Position numbers and translations under genes: made by a program. A stretch of DNA of 64,000 bases, from contig CM067357.1 in the NCBI GenBank assembly GCA_034190875.2, forward strand, positions 24,597,878 through 24,661,877. Direction: 5' to 3'. The notes beneath the pieces are model-generated. The model searched no databases, was not told the DNA's origin, and saw nothing but the letters and a program-made list of their open reading frames with translations. Positions 26,881 through 50,447 of the stretch are shown in pieces (positions within the stretch are counted from its first letter, which is position 1; each line of letters begins with the position of its first letter). The stretch comes from Urechis unicinctus. Taxonomy: Eukaryota > Annelida > Polychaeta > Xenopneusta > Urechidae.

Positions 26881-28119
26881 AAAAGTGACATTAGGCCATG
26901 TGTGTTATTTCATGCCACATCGTTTTTAGTATCTGCCTAGCAATGGAATAATACATGCATAGTGTTGGCACGTGTGCTGACTCGCTGCGCTCGTTAGTAA
27001 ACATTTATAACGACATCCAAGTAGCGTAACATGTCTTTGCTGAGGAAGAGAGCAAATGTCATGAATGTTATAACCACCGTCATTAGAATCCATTCCTCGC
27101 TAATCGCTTGACCATTTAGGCTGACCTGTGCATTGCGTTAATTTGTAAAACATAAGACATTTTTCTTAGCTCCGACCAAAAGGGGAATTTCTCTACGAAT
27201 GGAAGCATAACCAAAAAGTATTAACGACTTCTGAATGTTTGTCAATGCACGTTCCGACGAGATACAAGCAACTTTAATAGACACTAATTGACATTAATTC
27301 AAGTGAGGTAACAATTTTAGCAGCATTGAACCGATTACAAATCATACATATCAGCTAGAGCCCATAATATGTTGTACACCTGCCAAGTAAAAGAGTTGAA
27401 TGCACGCGAGTAAATAACCTTGACAAGGTAATTTTGCGTAGTCTAATGCCTTAAGGCGGAGCGGGTGGTTATCAAGGTGCCATATCAGGTACAAATCCCA
27501 CGATACGTTATCCATTGTAGCTGTTAGCTGACACTATTTGCTGTCTATAGTAAAACTGTGTATGTAATGTAGTTAAGCAGGCCGTCAAACAGCGTAACAC
27601 GATTAACTAATGGTTTCCCTAAAAAATCAAGTTATCATACATTTATTAACAGAATTTTTCACATTAATAGATGTTGGTATGCCACCATACCAGGAGATGG
27701 GATATGCTTCCGAGGCATGCCACTGCATCGCTGATGATAACCAGCCTCACAAGACGAAGGCGTACATGCTAAACACCTGGATTCTGACATAGCGAAACGA
27801 ATTTGTAGCGGGTGCTTGATGTATTCCCAGGCAATCAACATAAAATCAACCTGGATCCTTTGGAAAGCATTTTTCTACTATTTCTTACTTTCCTGGTTAA
27901 TTGGCACTTCGAAATATTTGATTGACTCTTTTTAATCCTCGTACATCCATCTATCTCGTTACGCATACATATATATTAACTTTAACAATCAAGGACGCAG
28001 CCTGCTAACCCCGTATCATGGCAGCCTTTCCTAACTCCTTATTCTTTTACTTCGAATCAACCCAATTCTATATTTATGCGCATAAAAAAACATTAACAGG
28101 ACGTAAGTATAATCTTATA

Positions 28120-28853
28120 AATGTTGTCATAAATCGACTTGAATGCACAGAGTTAAGCAGAGTAATTTACAATACTATTACTTTTGGATCAGAATGGTGC
28201 AAGCTCGGATTCTAAAAGATAGGATGAAAATCTTGTCATGGGACAATTTTGTCATAGTTCGACGTGAATGTACAGAGTTAAGCAATTTTCAAAAATGTTT
28301 GAGGGCAACCCGATTCACTATCGGACCTACATATTCTGATCGGAATGGTGCAAGCCCGGATTGTAAAAGACTGATGATTTAAATCCGAGAGATAAAATTA
28401 GCATACGACCTTTTAGACCCATGCCACGTAACGACCAATAAGACACGTTCCCCCTTACCAAGTCATATTTTATGTAGCTTTCGAGGTAGATCCAATCATC
28501 CGTCGTGCGGCGCCATCGCAGGAAAATGCTCTTGCATTTGGCAATTAGATTTTTGTTCTCGAGAAACCATAAACCTATGTTTTTGCAGGGTGTGGACAAT
28601 CCGATTCTCTGTCGGACTTCCATATTCTGATCAGAATTATCAGACAAAGTGGTGCAGGCCCGGATTCTAAAAGACTGATGATTTAAATCTGAGAGATAAA
28701 ATTAGCATGCGACCTTTTCGGCCCATGCCACGTAATTCCAGTGACCAATAAGACCGACGCTCTCGAAGCGATATCTTATGTAGCTTTCAGGGCAGATCCA
28801 ATTATCCGTCGTGGCATTAGGCAATTAGATTGTGGTTTTCTATGGTTTTTGCA
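28120..28853. repeat. Nested internal repeats, about 290-bp units (copy 2)
   Basis: Counterpart of the array in copy 1. Units start at about 28303 and 28594 and carry the same ggtgcaagcccggatt and gagataaaattagcat phrases. The minus strand is open for 106 codons (28327-28647) and spans parts of two units, so the HHSDQNM peptide occurs twice. The frame is kept in both copies, but no family is recognised. Confidence 0.7.
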
Positions 28854-29056
28854 GACTTAAGCTAATCGCCGCAGCTCCGAGTGGAGTACCAAGATAGCAG
28901 GATTAGTTTTCCCTCTAACGGCTGTTCCGTCTCTAGATGTTTTATTATATATAGCATATCTTCTGAATGTCATTTGATTAGTATCCTATTGGAACTGTGG
29001 TTTTGGCTACCTTCATTAGTTTGACGCTGTCGATTGGCCACATGTAGTCTCGTTGA

Positions 29057-29253
29057 ATGACGACTAATACAGTGGCCTCTCTGACAGCACATGCTTTCAC
29101 GATTCTTCTTGATTCAGAGCTAGCTAAAGAAACTTATCTCTGCCATCTACCCAGCATTCACTCGATTGTAGATCGAAGAAAAGGAAATTCACGGAATCGT
29201 TAAAGCGTGCCCAGCGCTGTCAAAAAGACCACTGTATCAGTCGACCAAAGAAA
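29057..29253 (+). pseudogene. Broken copy of the 20933-21137 exon
   Basis: It is aligned with the exon-like ORF of copy 1. An 8-bp deletion (acgtgaac in copy 1) after the gctaaagaaac phrase shifts the frame. The TCGTACATC of copy 1 has become TTGTAGATC. One base is lost at the junction, so the donor AAAGTAAGT is now AAATAAGT. Whatever the exon encoded, this copy cannot be spliced or translated the same way. Confidence 0.6.
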
Positions 29254-31740
29254 TAAGTGCATGTGTTTCTCAAGCTAGCTATAAAACCTTTGACATGCAC
29301 GATCCTAGGCGTATCGCTAATACGAGTCGATGGTAGGCTGATCATTTTGTATACTTCCAGAAGTCTTCTTTATCTACTACGCTTGTCCGTCTCAGTCACG
29401 ATGCCGAAATAAAACTAACGTTAGGTTATATGTGACTCATAAACCTCAATACCGTTATCTTAATTATGGTGTTTGATTTGCAATCAGACATCCTTCAGCT
29501 GGGGATTCGGCATAATTTTATCACCTTGATATGAGACGCGGCGCATTATAAGAGATGCAGTAGGGTCACGTTGTAGTTGAGAACTTTGATTACACATTTC
29601 AGCGCCATCCATATTTCAAAAGTATCGGGATAATGGCGAGTTAGATTCTTGACGAGCCCAAAGAAATCGGTTTGGCTTGTTCATATTGCAAAACATCTTA
29701 TCCGATCAATATGAATGTGTGGCCCAATTTGTGTAACAACCTAAATGGCAACATTCTAGTTTCTAAAACGTTGGTACAGCATGTTATCACCCACAGCATT
29801 GTAGAAGGAACATTAACATGACACAGATATTTGAGATTTTCCTACAAATGCATTTATAATGATGGCATAAGACCGCAGATATGAATCGCCAAAATGTGGA
29901 TGGTGTGTGATATTTCTATTTGAACTGCGGTGTCTTGTCAGTAAATGAAACAAGCAGGGACGTTTGTTTTATGGTTAGAACTCTCAACCAAATAATTACG
30001 GGATAACTGTAAAGCATATTGCTGCCCCGTTTCAATGACTACACGAGTCCATATACGCATGTACGTTGGTATGATAATGGCTTGGATAAAGTCACGCTGC
30101 ATGATCCCTGCAGTAAATAGCAGCAGCAAGCTATGCTTCAGTATTCACATCACATTCTTTGATTAGATAGTTTGATCGGCAGGAAATGAATGCCGATTAC
30201 CATGCAAATTAATAGATAGAGTATCTTTGTTATTATGGGCGTAAGCTTATGAATGATTTTATCGTCATTTACAGCCCTTGAATCAAATGTTGGACTTTAT
30301 TTGCAAAACCGTTGTCTGCAACTTTCTAACATGAATGCGTCACGTCGTAAATTGCTTACCAATATTATAATAATAGATAGAGTCTGTTGATATAAGAACA
30401 TTCGTTGATATAGAAATATGCGTCGCGCAATATTGTAAAGATACACTTGAGCATAATAGGACATCAGAACATATCACCTACCTAACGGAATGTTTACATA
30501 ATGCTACTAACAGCTTAGAACATCACGCGGCGATCATTATGTCGTGGTAAATGTCTTGACAAAGCTTGTTACATCATACTGCTCTGAATTATGTATCGTA
30601 TGACGTTACCTGCAGGTAAATTCTCACTGTATTGGCGTCTCTTGGCAATACGTTGCGGAACGCTTAAGATAGCCTAACGTACCGGTGCGATATTGCAGCT
30701 GCTTGTAGTCAATTTCAACACCATGTCCGGTCAAGATTACTGAATATCAAATATTCCGAAGCTCCAATAAATGCAATGTCGATGATAATTGTCCTGACAT
30801 ATAAGATACAGCTGATGCCTAGCAGCTTAAACGAAACAGCGGCACTCTACATTGATTAACGCAATGGACATGTGCCTTTTTGTGATGGCTAATGGGCGTG
30901 TTAACTGTAACCAGAACACATGCTGGTTTCACGACACTAATCAAAATGTCACACATACGCTAGGGAATATTTGGTAAGCTTGTTCGGCCTGACCTGTCCG
31001 TTTTTTGCGTTCAACAGCCAATTTCGGCTCAACCTTGAATCACATGCCGACATCAACGCATCTCAGGCACGCATATACGTTGCTCGTGTAAAAGAATGAG
31101 GGAACCAAAAGTTCTACACTTAACGATCATTTAAACTAGTATATAAGTAGAGTACTGCACGTAGGTGTAAGTAAGTTGGGCGAAAGACATCAAATGAATG
31201 ATGCAAAACGTGTATGTTGGGCTATTGTGCAATAGCACATCACAAATAGTCCATTCCACACGTTTAGCGTTAAATTATGAAGAGGCTATATTATCAGCCC
31301 AACCTGAGGGCCTAAGTGCGAACAGGGCGTGGTCAAATATACCCTGCGCATCAACACACCTTTTTGTGTGCCTGTAAATACTAGTTTATCTAGATCGAAT
31401 TCAACAAGAGGATATTGGAGATGCATAAATGAGGCTTTGCGTTGAATGAGAAGTAGACACAAGATTATCATCAATTATTGCAACGAAACACAATGCATCG
31501 TGTGGACGTAAGAGCTCGTGGATAAACGCTCTATCGCCCGCAAAAACTCCACATTCGTCCACGTATTAATGTACATATCACAATAAGCGTCCGGTGGACC
31601 ATATTGTTACGTAAATATCATCGAAACATTGCATATTGCTAGGAGCTCTCAAAACATATCTAAAGATTAGATTTTCCCGCCAGTCAGCTGATAGGTTGTT
31701 ATAGCGGTGGCAAAACATCACTTTACCAGCGCCTGATCAA

Positions 31741-39213
<7,473 letters not shown>

Positions 39214-40113
39214 ATATCCCAAGACCAATTGTTGTGTCAACAGTATATCCCTGTGTTTGAAGCAACTTTGCAATCATATTGGTTTGATGAAGCTTATGAT
39301 ATGTCCGAATAGAACAGGTCTGATATATTTCATAGAGCCATGTGATTATTTATTTCAAATGATTACTTCTCACTGACTTTGAGTTGATGTCCACTTTCGA
39401 CATCTAATGTTGCGAGTGACATATGCACCATATATAGCCGTCTTCAAGCAGCGTGTTCTGATTCAATTTTGTCATTTGACGGCTAATCCGTCTTGCTTAT
39501 TGTAATATCTGACATGTAATTCCCTTTGATAGCCGTGTTAGCACAAAGCAGAGAATTATAAAAAGCTACGTTTGCCGCAAGTGCGTAGCTTGTTGTTAAA
39601 TGTTATGCACTATTTCAAAGACTCGGCCCAGATAATAAAGCCCTTATATATGTTCTGTGAATTATTCATTTGAGTGAACTGTTCTACGTTCTGACCGTCT
39701 CATGTTTCCTTTATCTGGATCGTCCCTGACCAAAACGCAGCTGGTAAAAAATAAATGAGATTACCAAGCCGTAGTGCCCTTGATATTTTGTTCGCGCTTC
39801 AGTCTTTTACATATTGTAACCGTGGCCTCCAATAGCCACTGATTTGCAACATTTCAGATGGGACATTAGGGGTGCTTAATAAAGCCCAAAGTACTGACTT
39901 GTGTAACTATTATACCGATTCATAATTGCGATATGAATTATCAGCCCTTCCGGTGATAAATCAGAACTTAGCAGTAATGTTATATGCGTTATATGCCGTC
40001 ATCATTGAGCCATTGCGTACAGCAAATATCGGCTAGTACCTAGCGAAGTTATAATATCTTACAATTTATAGCAGTCGACGGTTTGTTTTATTCAACATTG
40101 ATTATATGTCGTC
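39214..40113. other. No supported gene between AT arrays
   Basis: Ordinary AT-rich sequence. I see no ORF, repeat or site to report. Confidence 0.5.
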
Positions 40114-40155
40114 AATATATATATATATACATATATTTAGATATATATATATATT

Positions 40156-40226
<71 letters not shown>

Positions 40227-40480
40227 CTATCATATATATATATGTATATATATATGTATATATATATGTATATATATATTTACATATATATATATATTTA
40301 TATATAGATATATACATATGTATATATATATATGCATAAAATGTACTTATATATCTGTATTCATATATGTACATACATATTTTCATATATATATATACAC
40401 ATATGTAAATACATATATATGTACATATAAATATATATAATTATAGCTATATATATGTATGCATATATATATGTATTTAC
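40114..40480. repeat. Imperfect TA-rich repeat
   Basis: About 365 bases of degenerate tatata sequence interrupted by gtatat, catatat and aaatat variants with a loose 10-14-bp rhythm. It looks like an older, decayed (AT)n array compared with its purer neighbours. Confidence 0.93.
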
Positions 40481-42597
<2,117 letters not shown>

Positions 42598-42696
42598 TAT
42601 GATCTTGATGACGATGATGATGATCATGATCTTGATGACGATGATGATGATGATGATCTAGATGACGATGTTGATGATGCCGATGGTGATGATGAT
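42598..42696 (+). repeat. (GAT)n-type repeat with longer unit
   Basis: GATGATGACGATG sequence organised as repeats of about 27-30 bases (gatcttgatgacgatgatga then tgatcat), at least two full units plus degenerate continuation. This is a compound trinucleotide microsatellite. Confidence 0.93.
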
Positions 42697-45600
42697 TCCA
42701 GTAAGATTATCACTGGTAATGCTCGACGGTTTTCAATACAACTCAAGCGCACGTTGACCAAAAGTTATTATTTATAAGAAAATCAATAACCTCATTTAAA
42801 TGTCGACATATCCTTGTAAAATAGCATACCATGGCAGCACGTAACTATAACAATAACTTAAAAGACATCTGCATTGTCACTTGTTTAAGTACAAATGTCA
42901 TATGTAAACCAAAATGTCCAAATAGATATTTGGTGTAAGCTTTCTTCTCCGTCACTTAAATGGTTGATAAATAATAAATTATTAGGGCGATTTGTTGGAT
43001 TAAAATACTAAGCTAGTGGCATGTAGTTTTGCTTATCTACAAGCCTCTTATCGTGCCTAATATCCTCCGTCCAAAATGCGCATGGTTCTGTTGCAGCACT
43101 GAGTATTAACAATAGACTACAGCAGTTTGGAGATTTTCTAGTGAAAAGAAATGGTCTTAATTTGGTCAGTGCCTACAAAGAAGGTTTTGTTCCACCAAAA
43201 CAGCTGTTTGCCTTTAGCATGGGGCCATAAAAACTGAACTGGCACTTAAGCGGCTAACCCACATTTATCCAAACACATAGTAAGGGTAAACTTATGCGGG
43301 ATGCAAAATGTCAACAATAATTATATTCTGGGTACCATGCCGAGTGAGTTGGCTTCTAGTAACAAAAAAAGATCCATATTGCAATTGAACAATTCGCGGT
43401 TCGGGAGGAGGGTGGTGGCCACTGCTTTTGCCACTGTTGTATTATCCAAGTGCTCAATCGCAACATTTCCATGTTGTAGTAAGAACAAAATGCGTTCGCC
43501 CATGAATTACTGATTTGACACATTAGCAATTGTCTTTTCACAAACTCAATCATTGCGTTTACTGTCGATATGTCCGTACTTGTTGATATACAGCATTATA
43601 TTTGTTAACCCATAGCAAGATGCAATATTATTTCGGTAAAAACGTTTATATGTTTGCATTCATATTTGTGTCACGGCACACTTTTTAACTTTAATCAACA
43701 AGAGCACCGATATTTCTCTTCATTTGAATGTAAAAATCAACTGAGTTTTTCAAAATAAACCACCAGCGTTATGCACCATGTAAAGACACAACAGCGTTAC
43801 CTTGCTTGCAAAAGCAAGTTAGAATTAGTGGCTGTGTAATATTGCTTCGAACCACATACGCGCGTATGATATGCACCCGTGCAAGTCGAATTGGTGCTAG
43901 ATGTCCTCTTAATGCCCCTGTATAACGACAATGTAAGAACATCACGTGTTATAATGTTTGAGTAGTTGTCGCTCTGGCAGTAATGATCCATTTGATTGTG
44001 CTGGTAAATCTCTCCTCGCCGTAACCAAATGCGTTACAAACCAATTGGTGACATCATGTCAAGTGACCATATAGTAAGGCTTACCATAAAACCATAAATA
44101 CAAAGCATCGATTATATTGGAACAACGTTTTTAGCATATATAATGTGATAAATAATGCGCAAATATCAGCTTTGTGAGTAAGTGAGCGTTTGTCCTTGAA
44201 TTACATACAATTTGAAGGATTACAAGGGAAAACAATTATATTTAAAGGCAAAATCTGTAAAATATAGACACTCCTGATACAGACATTTATGTGCACATAA
44301 TGAATCTGACATATACCCGTGTACTTCACCACGGGTTTTCTTTAAAATAGACCATCAAATGACATCGTGCAAAGTAACAAAAAAAAACGCCTTAAAACCA
44401 CATAAATAGCTGTCAATTTGCTATGACACAAAATAACGAGCGTTCCTGTCGAATTAAATCTCAATTTACTCCTATAAACGATACTTTGAAAGTCGCAGGG
44501 TCATCAAAATTGCATATCCCACTGTTCATAGCATGCATTGAAGTTAACTTTCCACACTTCACGCAATCTGGTAATGTTATATACTATTTATAGGTCATTC
44601 CTAGTAGTTTTCCAAGATATCCATATCTTAAGTCCATGTTTATCTTGTAGCCGTTCATGACTTGCCATATTTTTTATACATTTATAATGTTTGTGTGATG
44701 GTAAACGTTGACTCGCCATATATACCCGACGTGCTAGGGCCGTCGTGCCAGGGACGGACACACCATTACAATCTAGCAAAATCCAGAATCTAATAATTAT
44801 ATCTATTGCCCGTAGACGTCTAATTGCCTCTCTATCCTAGTGCAACTACTTTCAATATTAAAGCTCATATTGGACACCCACTAAGCAATAAAGTATATAT
44901 ATTTCTAAAGTATAGTCCCATTGTTCCACGTGGTACCCCTTAAATTACATTAAATCAACAACGTGCATCCATTCAGTGATGTTTCCATAGCAACTCTGAT
45001 GTAAACCAGGAGCGGTATGCCACGTACCATGTGAAGCACCTGTAAGTCACAGACTCGACTCGATGGGCAATGAGTGTTGACAATCAGGATTAGAATGGAA
45101 TATAAGAGCAATTTCAAACAAGACATAAAATGATTACATGGCGTGATAATCCGAATTGTTGGCGACTTTTTTGGCCAAAGGGAAGATTTAATATAGCACA
45201 GGTACCGATGTTCCTATTACGAAGATTTATGAAATCGATTCTCCCTTTGGCTGCACCAGTAGCTACCTCTAGGGGATGGCGTAGAGCCATATCAACTGAC
45301 TATCTATAATAATATCCCTTGAACGGTGAAAATTATTGTTCGCATATTCGCGATACGGAGACCAAAGATAAGTATGACGTAGCTGATGTATTAAAAGCAT
45401 GGAATTACTTCAGACTATATTTACTAAATCCCCTGAAAGTAGTTACAGAAACCGAGACATACCTTTTTTAAATTTAATTCATTATAAATCAATGAGACAT
45501 GTGTCAATCAATATGGTCATGAATAAAATCGACGTAATGGTATCAGGAACGTCAATTTTAATCGTCTCGACACTCTAACTAATAAAGCTAACACCTGTTG

Positions 45601-46449
45601 AATTGCGTACATTCTTAAACCCATGTGACAGTCTAAGTCTCGTTGGTATCACATTGAGAGGATTAATTGCGGAAGCAGCTAAATTATCAAACCATGTGTC
45701 CAAGCATACTTCAGTCAGTCACGGGGCTTGAGAGCAGTCTGCACACCTATACTAAAGTAATATTATACATTTTATTCAGCAGGAATCAGACTGAATCAGT
45801 CATGCTGGTCTTTTAGCAGAATCTTTCCACTGAAAGAACATATGTTTGATCGTATTAAATTTAACTTAATTCGTATACAAGAGTAAGCAAATGAGAAATA
45901 GTTTAATTTTGTTGTTAAAGATAAGCATTTTGAGAGCACAAATGGCAAGGTTCAACCGAATTTGGTTATCTTCATGTAGATGCAGGAATCCATAAGTGGC
46001 GATATCAACAATTGCTATAAAGATAATTTGTACAATTTAGTTTATGCCATAGTTGGAAAAAGGTCAGTCATGATAATTAAATTTTTGGTATACAGTGGTT
46101 TAATTCATGTGAAACTGAACTACTTGAATCACATTGTTCACAAACAACCAATTAAGCATGTTTATCGTTGCAACTGCTAAATCCATTTACTGTGTAGTAA
46201 TGATTATGTAGTCATTAAAGATCTCACGAACAGGTTGCAATGGATCATAAAATGTCACCAACAAGGAAGCAAGCACATTCGTTAACAAGCGTTATATACA
46301 TCAATTTGTTATGACAATTGGATTGTTACTGAAAGATTGATCATTCACAAATTATAAATGTATTTGTGTTTTGAAGAACGAATATGATAGTATCATCCTC
46401 ATTGTGATCCATATCATTTTAATGATTATCATCAGGATGATAACCATCC
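42697..46449. other. No supported gene
   Basis: Scattered frames of about 60-70 codons without motifs (for example 43301-43513, 45980-46180 plus and 44588-44779 minus). No arrays or elements recognised. Confidence 0.5.
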
Positions 46450-46630
46450 CAACATCATTCTTCGTCATCATCATCATCTTCTTCATCATTATCATCACCA
46501 TAATCATCATCATCATCCTAATCGTAATCATCGTCGTCCTCACAATCATCATCGTCATCATCATCATCGTCATCATCATCATCGTCATCATCATCAGCAT
46601 TATCATCACCATCATCGTCATCATCATTAA
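46450..46630 (+). repeat. (ATC)n trinucleotide repeat
   Basis: Imperfect CATCAT repeat with CGTCAT and TTCATC variants over about 180 bases. The Ile-rich (plus) and Met-rich (minus) frames of about 95 codons are artefacts of the repeat. Confidence 0.96.
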
Positions 46631-49600
46631 TATCAATTTGGAGCAGTTAATTAGATGACTTAGTTTTACATCGCATAATCCAAGAAATTATTTACAAATT
46701 GGCCAGAAGATCTCTGCCGTGCGTATGGAAAATAAATAGAAAATAAATCATAAAGATGTATTTGTTTATCCTGACTCTCTTTGTGATAGATCCGCCTTGT
46801 ATTGTACAAGTCACATCAGAGAAAAATAAGCATAATTTCAGCTAGAGTGCGAAACAAACGAAGCGCCCTAAAATGACGTCACACGTCAATATGACGTAAA
46901 CAAATACTCTACGCGCTGCATTCTGTGAGTATATGCGTGCAAGGAATATAGTTAAATAATGAGTTTGCTGGCGCTTTGTTCTTAGGCTGAGTCAATACTA
47001 TGCATACTAGGGTAGTGGCACGTTAAGATAATCGCGGACAATTATTTATTCCTTTAACTGGTAAATTTGTCTATATATATCAAACAGTTCTTTGGAAGTA
47101 AAAGATATTGAAAAAAACACCATTTAAGTATACTTTTATATCTCCTATATGCTATCTTAAATATTGGCCTTGAGGGGGTTCATTTTACCTCAGGGTTTGC
47201 CTCTCTCTCTTTTACAACAGGAACTGACGAGAATACAATTGATGTTATCATAAAATCAGATAATCAAACAGTGACGCAATATGATATTCCTTCGGTGTCC
47301 GTCGTGGTGATAAACAACATTCATTCCAAAAAGTGGGGCCAAAACACAATGGCCGTATACTGGGACCGCAGATTGTTGCAAGATGTTCAATATCCTGCTT
47401 AATAACATAACGCGTGCCTCTGCCGTATTTCCGTGAACTCGTTTGCAAGCAAATGAGCTGAGGCTGTTGAGATGCACGCACAGATGCAAGGAACTAGACA
47501 AGCTTTGCACGTCACGATTAAAACACAACATATCATTTGTCCAATCGTCATAAATAATCAACCATAAATAACTTGTTGTCACATTTTTTGCTTTTTTGAA
47601 ATATTTCAATGTTGATGTAGGCCGTTTTATCTAGCAAATGTTTATATATTACATCTGAAAAATAACAACTAATACAAACTCTTGTAGGTTTACATTAACT
47701 AATTATATCTTGTTTGCATGATATAATGGGCTGCTGCTAACACACCAGTATGTGTGAAATATTTAATGCTATCTGACATATTGGGGCATTTGGCTGAAAA
47801 CGTAGAAACAACCAACATAATGCGACATGCGTCTGCATGTTGTTAGTATGATTCTAAAGCTATATGAGTATGTATATATAAAACTCTTTGATTGCCACCG
47901 ACTGAATACACCATGAGTACTATGTTAAGGAATGTCTGGATGATCACATTTTCCATCTATTTGCTACATGTGTAAAATACTTGCAGCTGTCGTACTAGCT
48001 ACCTCTAATATGGCTACCAGCTTAAAAACGCAGGCTTGGAATTACTTTGAGGGATATCGAATGGGATGAAATACGTAGCAGGATGCATGGCATTTTGCAT
48101 AAGCACGCTTTGATGACAAAAGCTGCTTTCATGGTTGACTCATGGTTGGTGATTTACTTTCATGATTATCATCAGCATTGATACAAGCAGCAGCCCAGCC
48201 TCAAAAGAAATGATTTGATCGAAAAATATTTCGTATCGTGCGCTTGTATAACTTAAGTATGCAAACAGAACAAATTGAAACAGATTATTCATTTCACCTG
48301 CCATTACACTGGTAGATTTATAGACCCAAATAACGATATCTATTGCTGCCCAACATGCGATTGTTAAATGCTATACGACCATGACAGAATTATTTAGAAA
48401 GGTATGGAAATATTTACAGCTGGTTATCGTTTAAGGGGTGGTGGTGGCATATAATAAGAGGCTAAGGTAGGCACTTTGTAAGCAAGGCGTTTGCATCATA
48501 ACATATCTTCACGTATTGTCAGCCAACCCTTAAATGTGCCAATAAGGTGGTCATTGTTTGCGACACGACTTCTCTTGGTTTACATGTATCTCAAATAAAC
48601 TCAGTCATCAGTGGACTATTTAATATGTAGGACTTAGACGACTACGCAAAATATATGCACATTGGTGTCGTAAACCTGTACATAAAGGTGACTAAGGTCG
48701 TCGCTACATACAGAGTGGTTTAGAATATGACTTGGTAACGGCTTCTCTTGCATTTATGATAATGGACTACAGAACATTAACTTCGTTACCTCATCTCGTT
48801 TCTACTCAATTTGTCGTTTTGAAATATTTGTTTCACAATCAGCCCCAATTTTGCCTATTGAATTGCGTAGTTGTTTTACATATCTTCATGTATGTATACA
48901 GGAACAGTTTCGCGCGACACTGATTTAAACATGAATAGCAATATGGCAGCGGAATATTTCACCTCATTTCGTTCCAATATGGATTGAGTTAATAGATCAC
49001 CATATTACATAAATCATTTGTGTTTTTAATTCTGCCAATTCTTTATTTTAAATATTCCCGCTTTGTATCATCGTCACGTTCTGTTGTTATGTCTAAAGAC
49101 GTACTCAGAACGGAAAGGCTATTTATTGTACGGAAAACGAACCCCCTAGATTGACACAAACTGACCATAGTATATAAACGACATTGAACAAATCGCGCTT
49201 ACTGTTCCGATGCGATTCATAGAAAAAATATATCGACACAATTACAAATATTATAATCAAACTTTGCCTCTGTCTATTTCAAACTATGCAGTAGTATTGA
49301 AGCATCAGTTTCAAAGTATAGAATTGGATGACATTGGTGTCACTAGACAAAATAATTGGTTAAGTGTAATATCAAATGATTATTATTTTAGTGTAATGTT
49401 GAGCGCCGATGTTATATGCAACGCAGATCATTTCATAACAAGATCGCAATAATGGTTGGGCACACTAATGTATAATCAACCATTCCATTTATATACCATT
49501 TCATTTTTTGGCTTATATTGCAAATTCGATAGCAATGGGTTTGTATACAACATAAAATTACATATGAAATCTCACTGGTCCAGACGATCGTATCACCGAG

Positions 49601-49829
49601 CTCACAAGTTATTGGACTACATGGTGCAGTCATTTGTCGGCAGTCTGGAAAACATGTAAGTTTATATTTAAATAGATAACACAAGGGCTAGTTTCACATT
49701 ACAGAACCTTCGCGAAGAGTTACGACAGGGTATATCAATTCACATTTAATCCCAATTTGCTGAAGCAACTAAAACAGTGGCTCTATAACATTTTCTACAT
49801 AAAAGGATTTTATATAAGTCAGCGCAATA
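46631..49829. other. No supported gene
   Basis: Two overlapping minus-strand frames at 47248-47609 (117 and 77 codons) were examined. Neither matched a family I know or had convincing splice borders. The remainder is ordinary AT-rich DNA. Confidence 0.5.
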
Positions 49830-50447
49830 TGGGACAGCGAAAGGGACAACGAAATCATATCACGCATCGGTAAAACCAGTGCCAACTTTGGACGTCTACA
49901 GCATAACTATGGTCGGATCGTGGCATCTACCGTGCTGCTGTGCTATCCTTGCTGCGAGTCGTAGACGTGGTACCGGCAGCACGCAGGGAAGTTGGGCCAA
50001 TTCCACCTTCGATGCCTAAGAAAGATCCGTGGCATCTCGTGGAAGGACCATGTACCGGACACATAGGTACTGGAGAGGTGTAGCATCACTGGTATTGAGG
50101 CCCTCCTTATGAAAAATCAGCTCCGCTGGTCATGTCATGTGGTCTGTGGCTACGTCGAGCCGGAGGATGGCCGCCGCCTCCTGGGCGTCAAGTACAAGAG
50201 GTACAGAGACGTCCTAAACATCGGCAATGTTACCTGGAAGCAACATGCCAGGCACAGAGCTTTGTGGCGAATGATCTGGCACGACGGCCTGGCGTACTTT
50301 GAGCAACACCGCACTGACCGGAAGAAAGAACGGCGGCGAGCACTACACGCAGACGACGACTTTGCCTGCCCTGACTTTCAGAGAAGATATCGGTCCAGGA
50401 ACGGCCTCGACATTCATTGCATGCATATTCGTCCTTATCATTACTAG
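49830..50447 (+). mobile_element. 3' end of a second LINE, decayed
   Basis: C-terminal part of a non-LTR retrotransposon ORF2, of a different family from the duplicated one. In order the plus strand reads IGKTSANFGRL (about 49868), then KLGQFHLRCLRKIRGISWKD (about 49990), then TGIEALLMKNQLRWSCHVV (from about 50090). KYKRYRDVLNIGN follows, then TWKQHARHRALWRMIWHDG and YFEQHRTDRKKERRRA. A degenerate C2H2 finger (FACPDFQRRYRSRNGLDIHC) comes just before the stop at 50447. In-frame stops replace residues near 49960 and 50064, so it is inactive. No RT palm is seen upstream, consistent with 5' truncation. It is noticeably richer in G+C than its flanks. Confidence 0.88.

Larger units (their letters stand above)
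24045..31740 (+). repeat. Large direct duplication, copy 2 (about 7.7 kb)
   Basis: Direct copy of 16103-23638, with matching order throughout: LINE remnant, nested 290-bp units, exon-like ORF, and right end at gcctgatcaa. It differs by point changes, small indels and a 131-bp extra stretch at 24190-24320. Its LINE retains the YADD box and the LSPIL box lost in copy 1, whereas its exon-like ORF is broken. This mosaic suggests that both copies have been drifting independently. Confidence 0.95.

Noticed and set aside
46352-46658. Met-rich and Ile-rich ORFs of about 95 codons
   Set aside because: They are translations of the (ATC)n repeat on both strands.
47248-47609. Overlapping minus-strand ORFs of 117 and 77 codons
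   Set aside because: Two frames are equally open, with no recognised motif. This is likely chance or very old debris.
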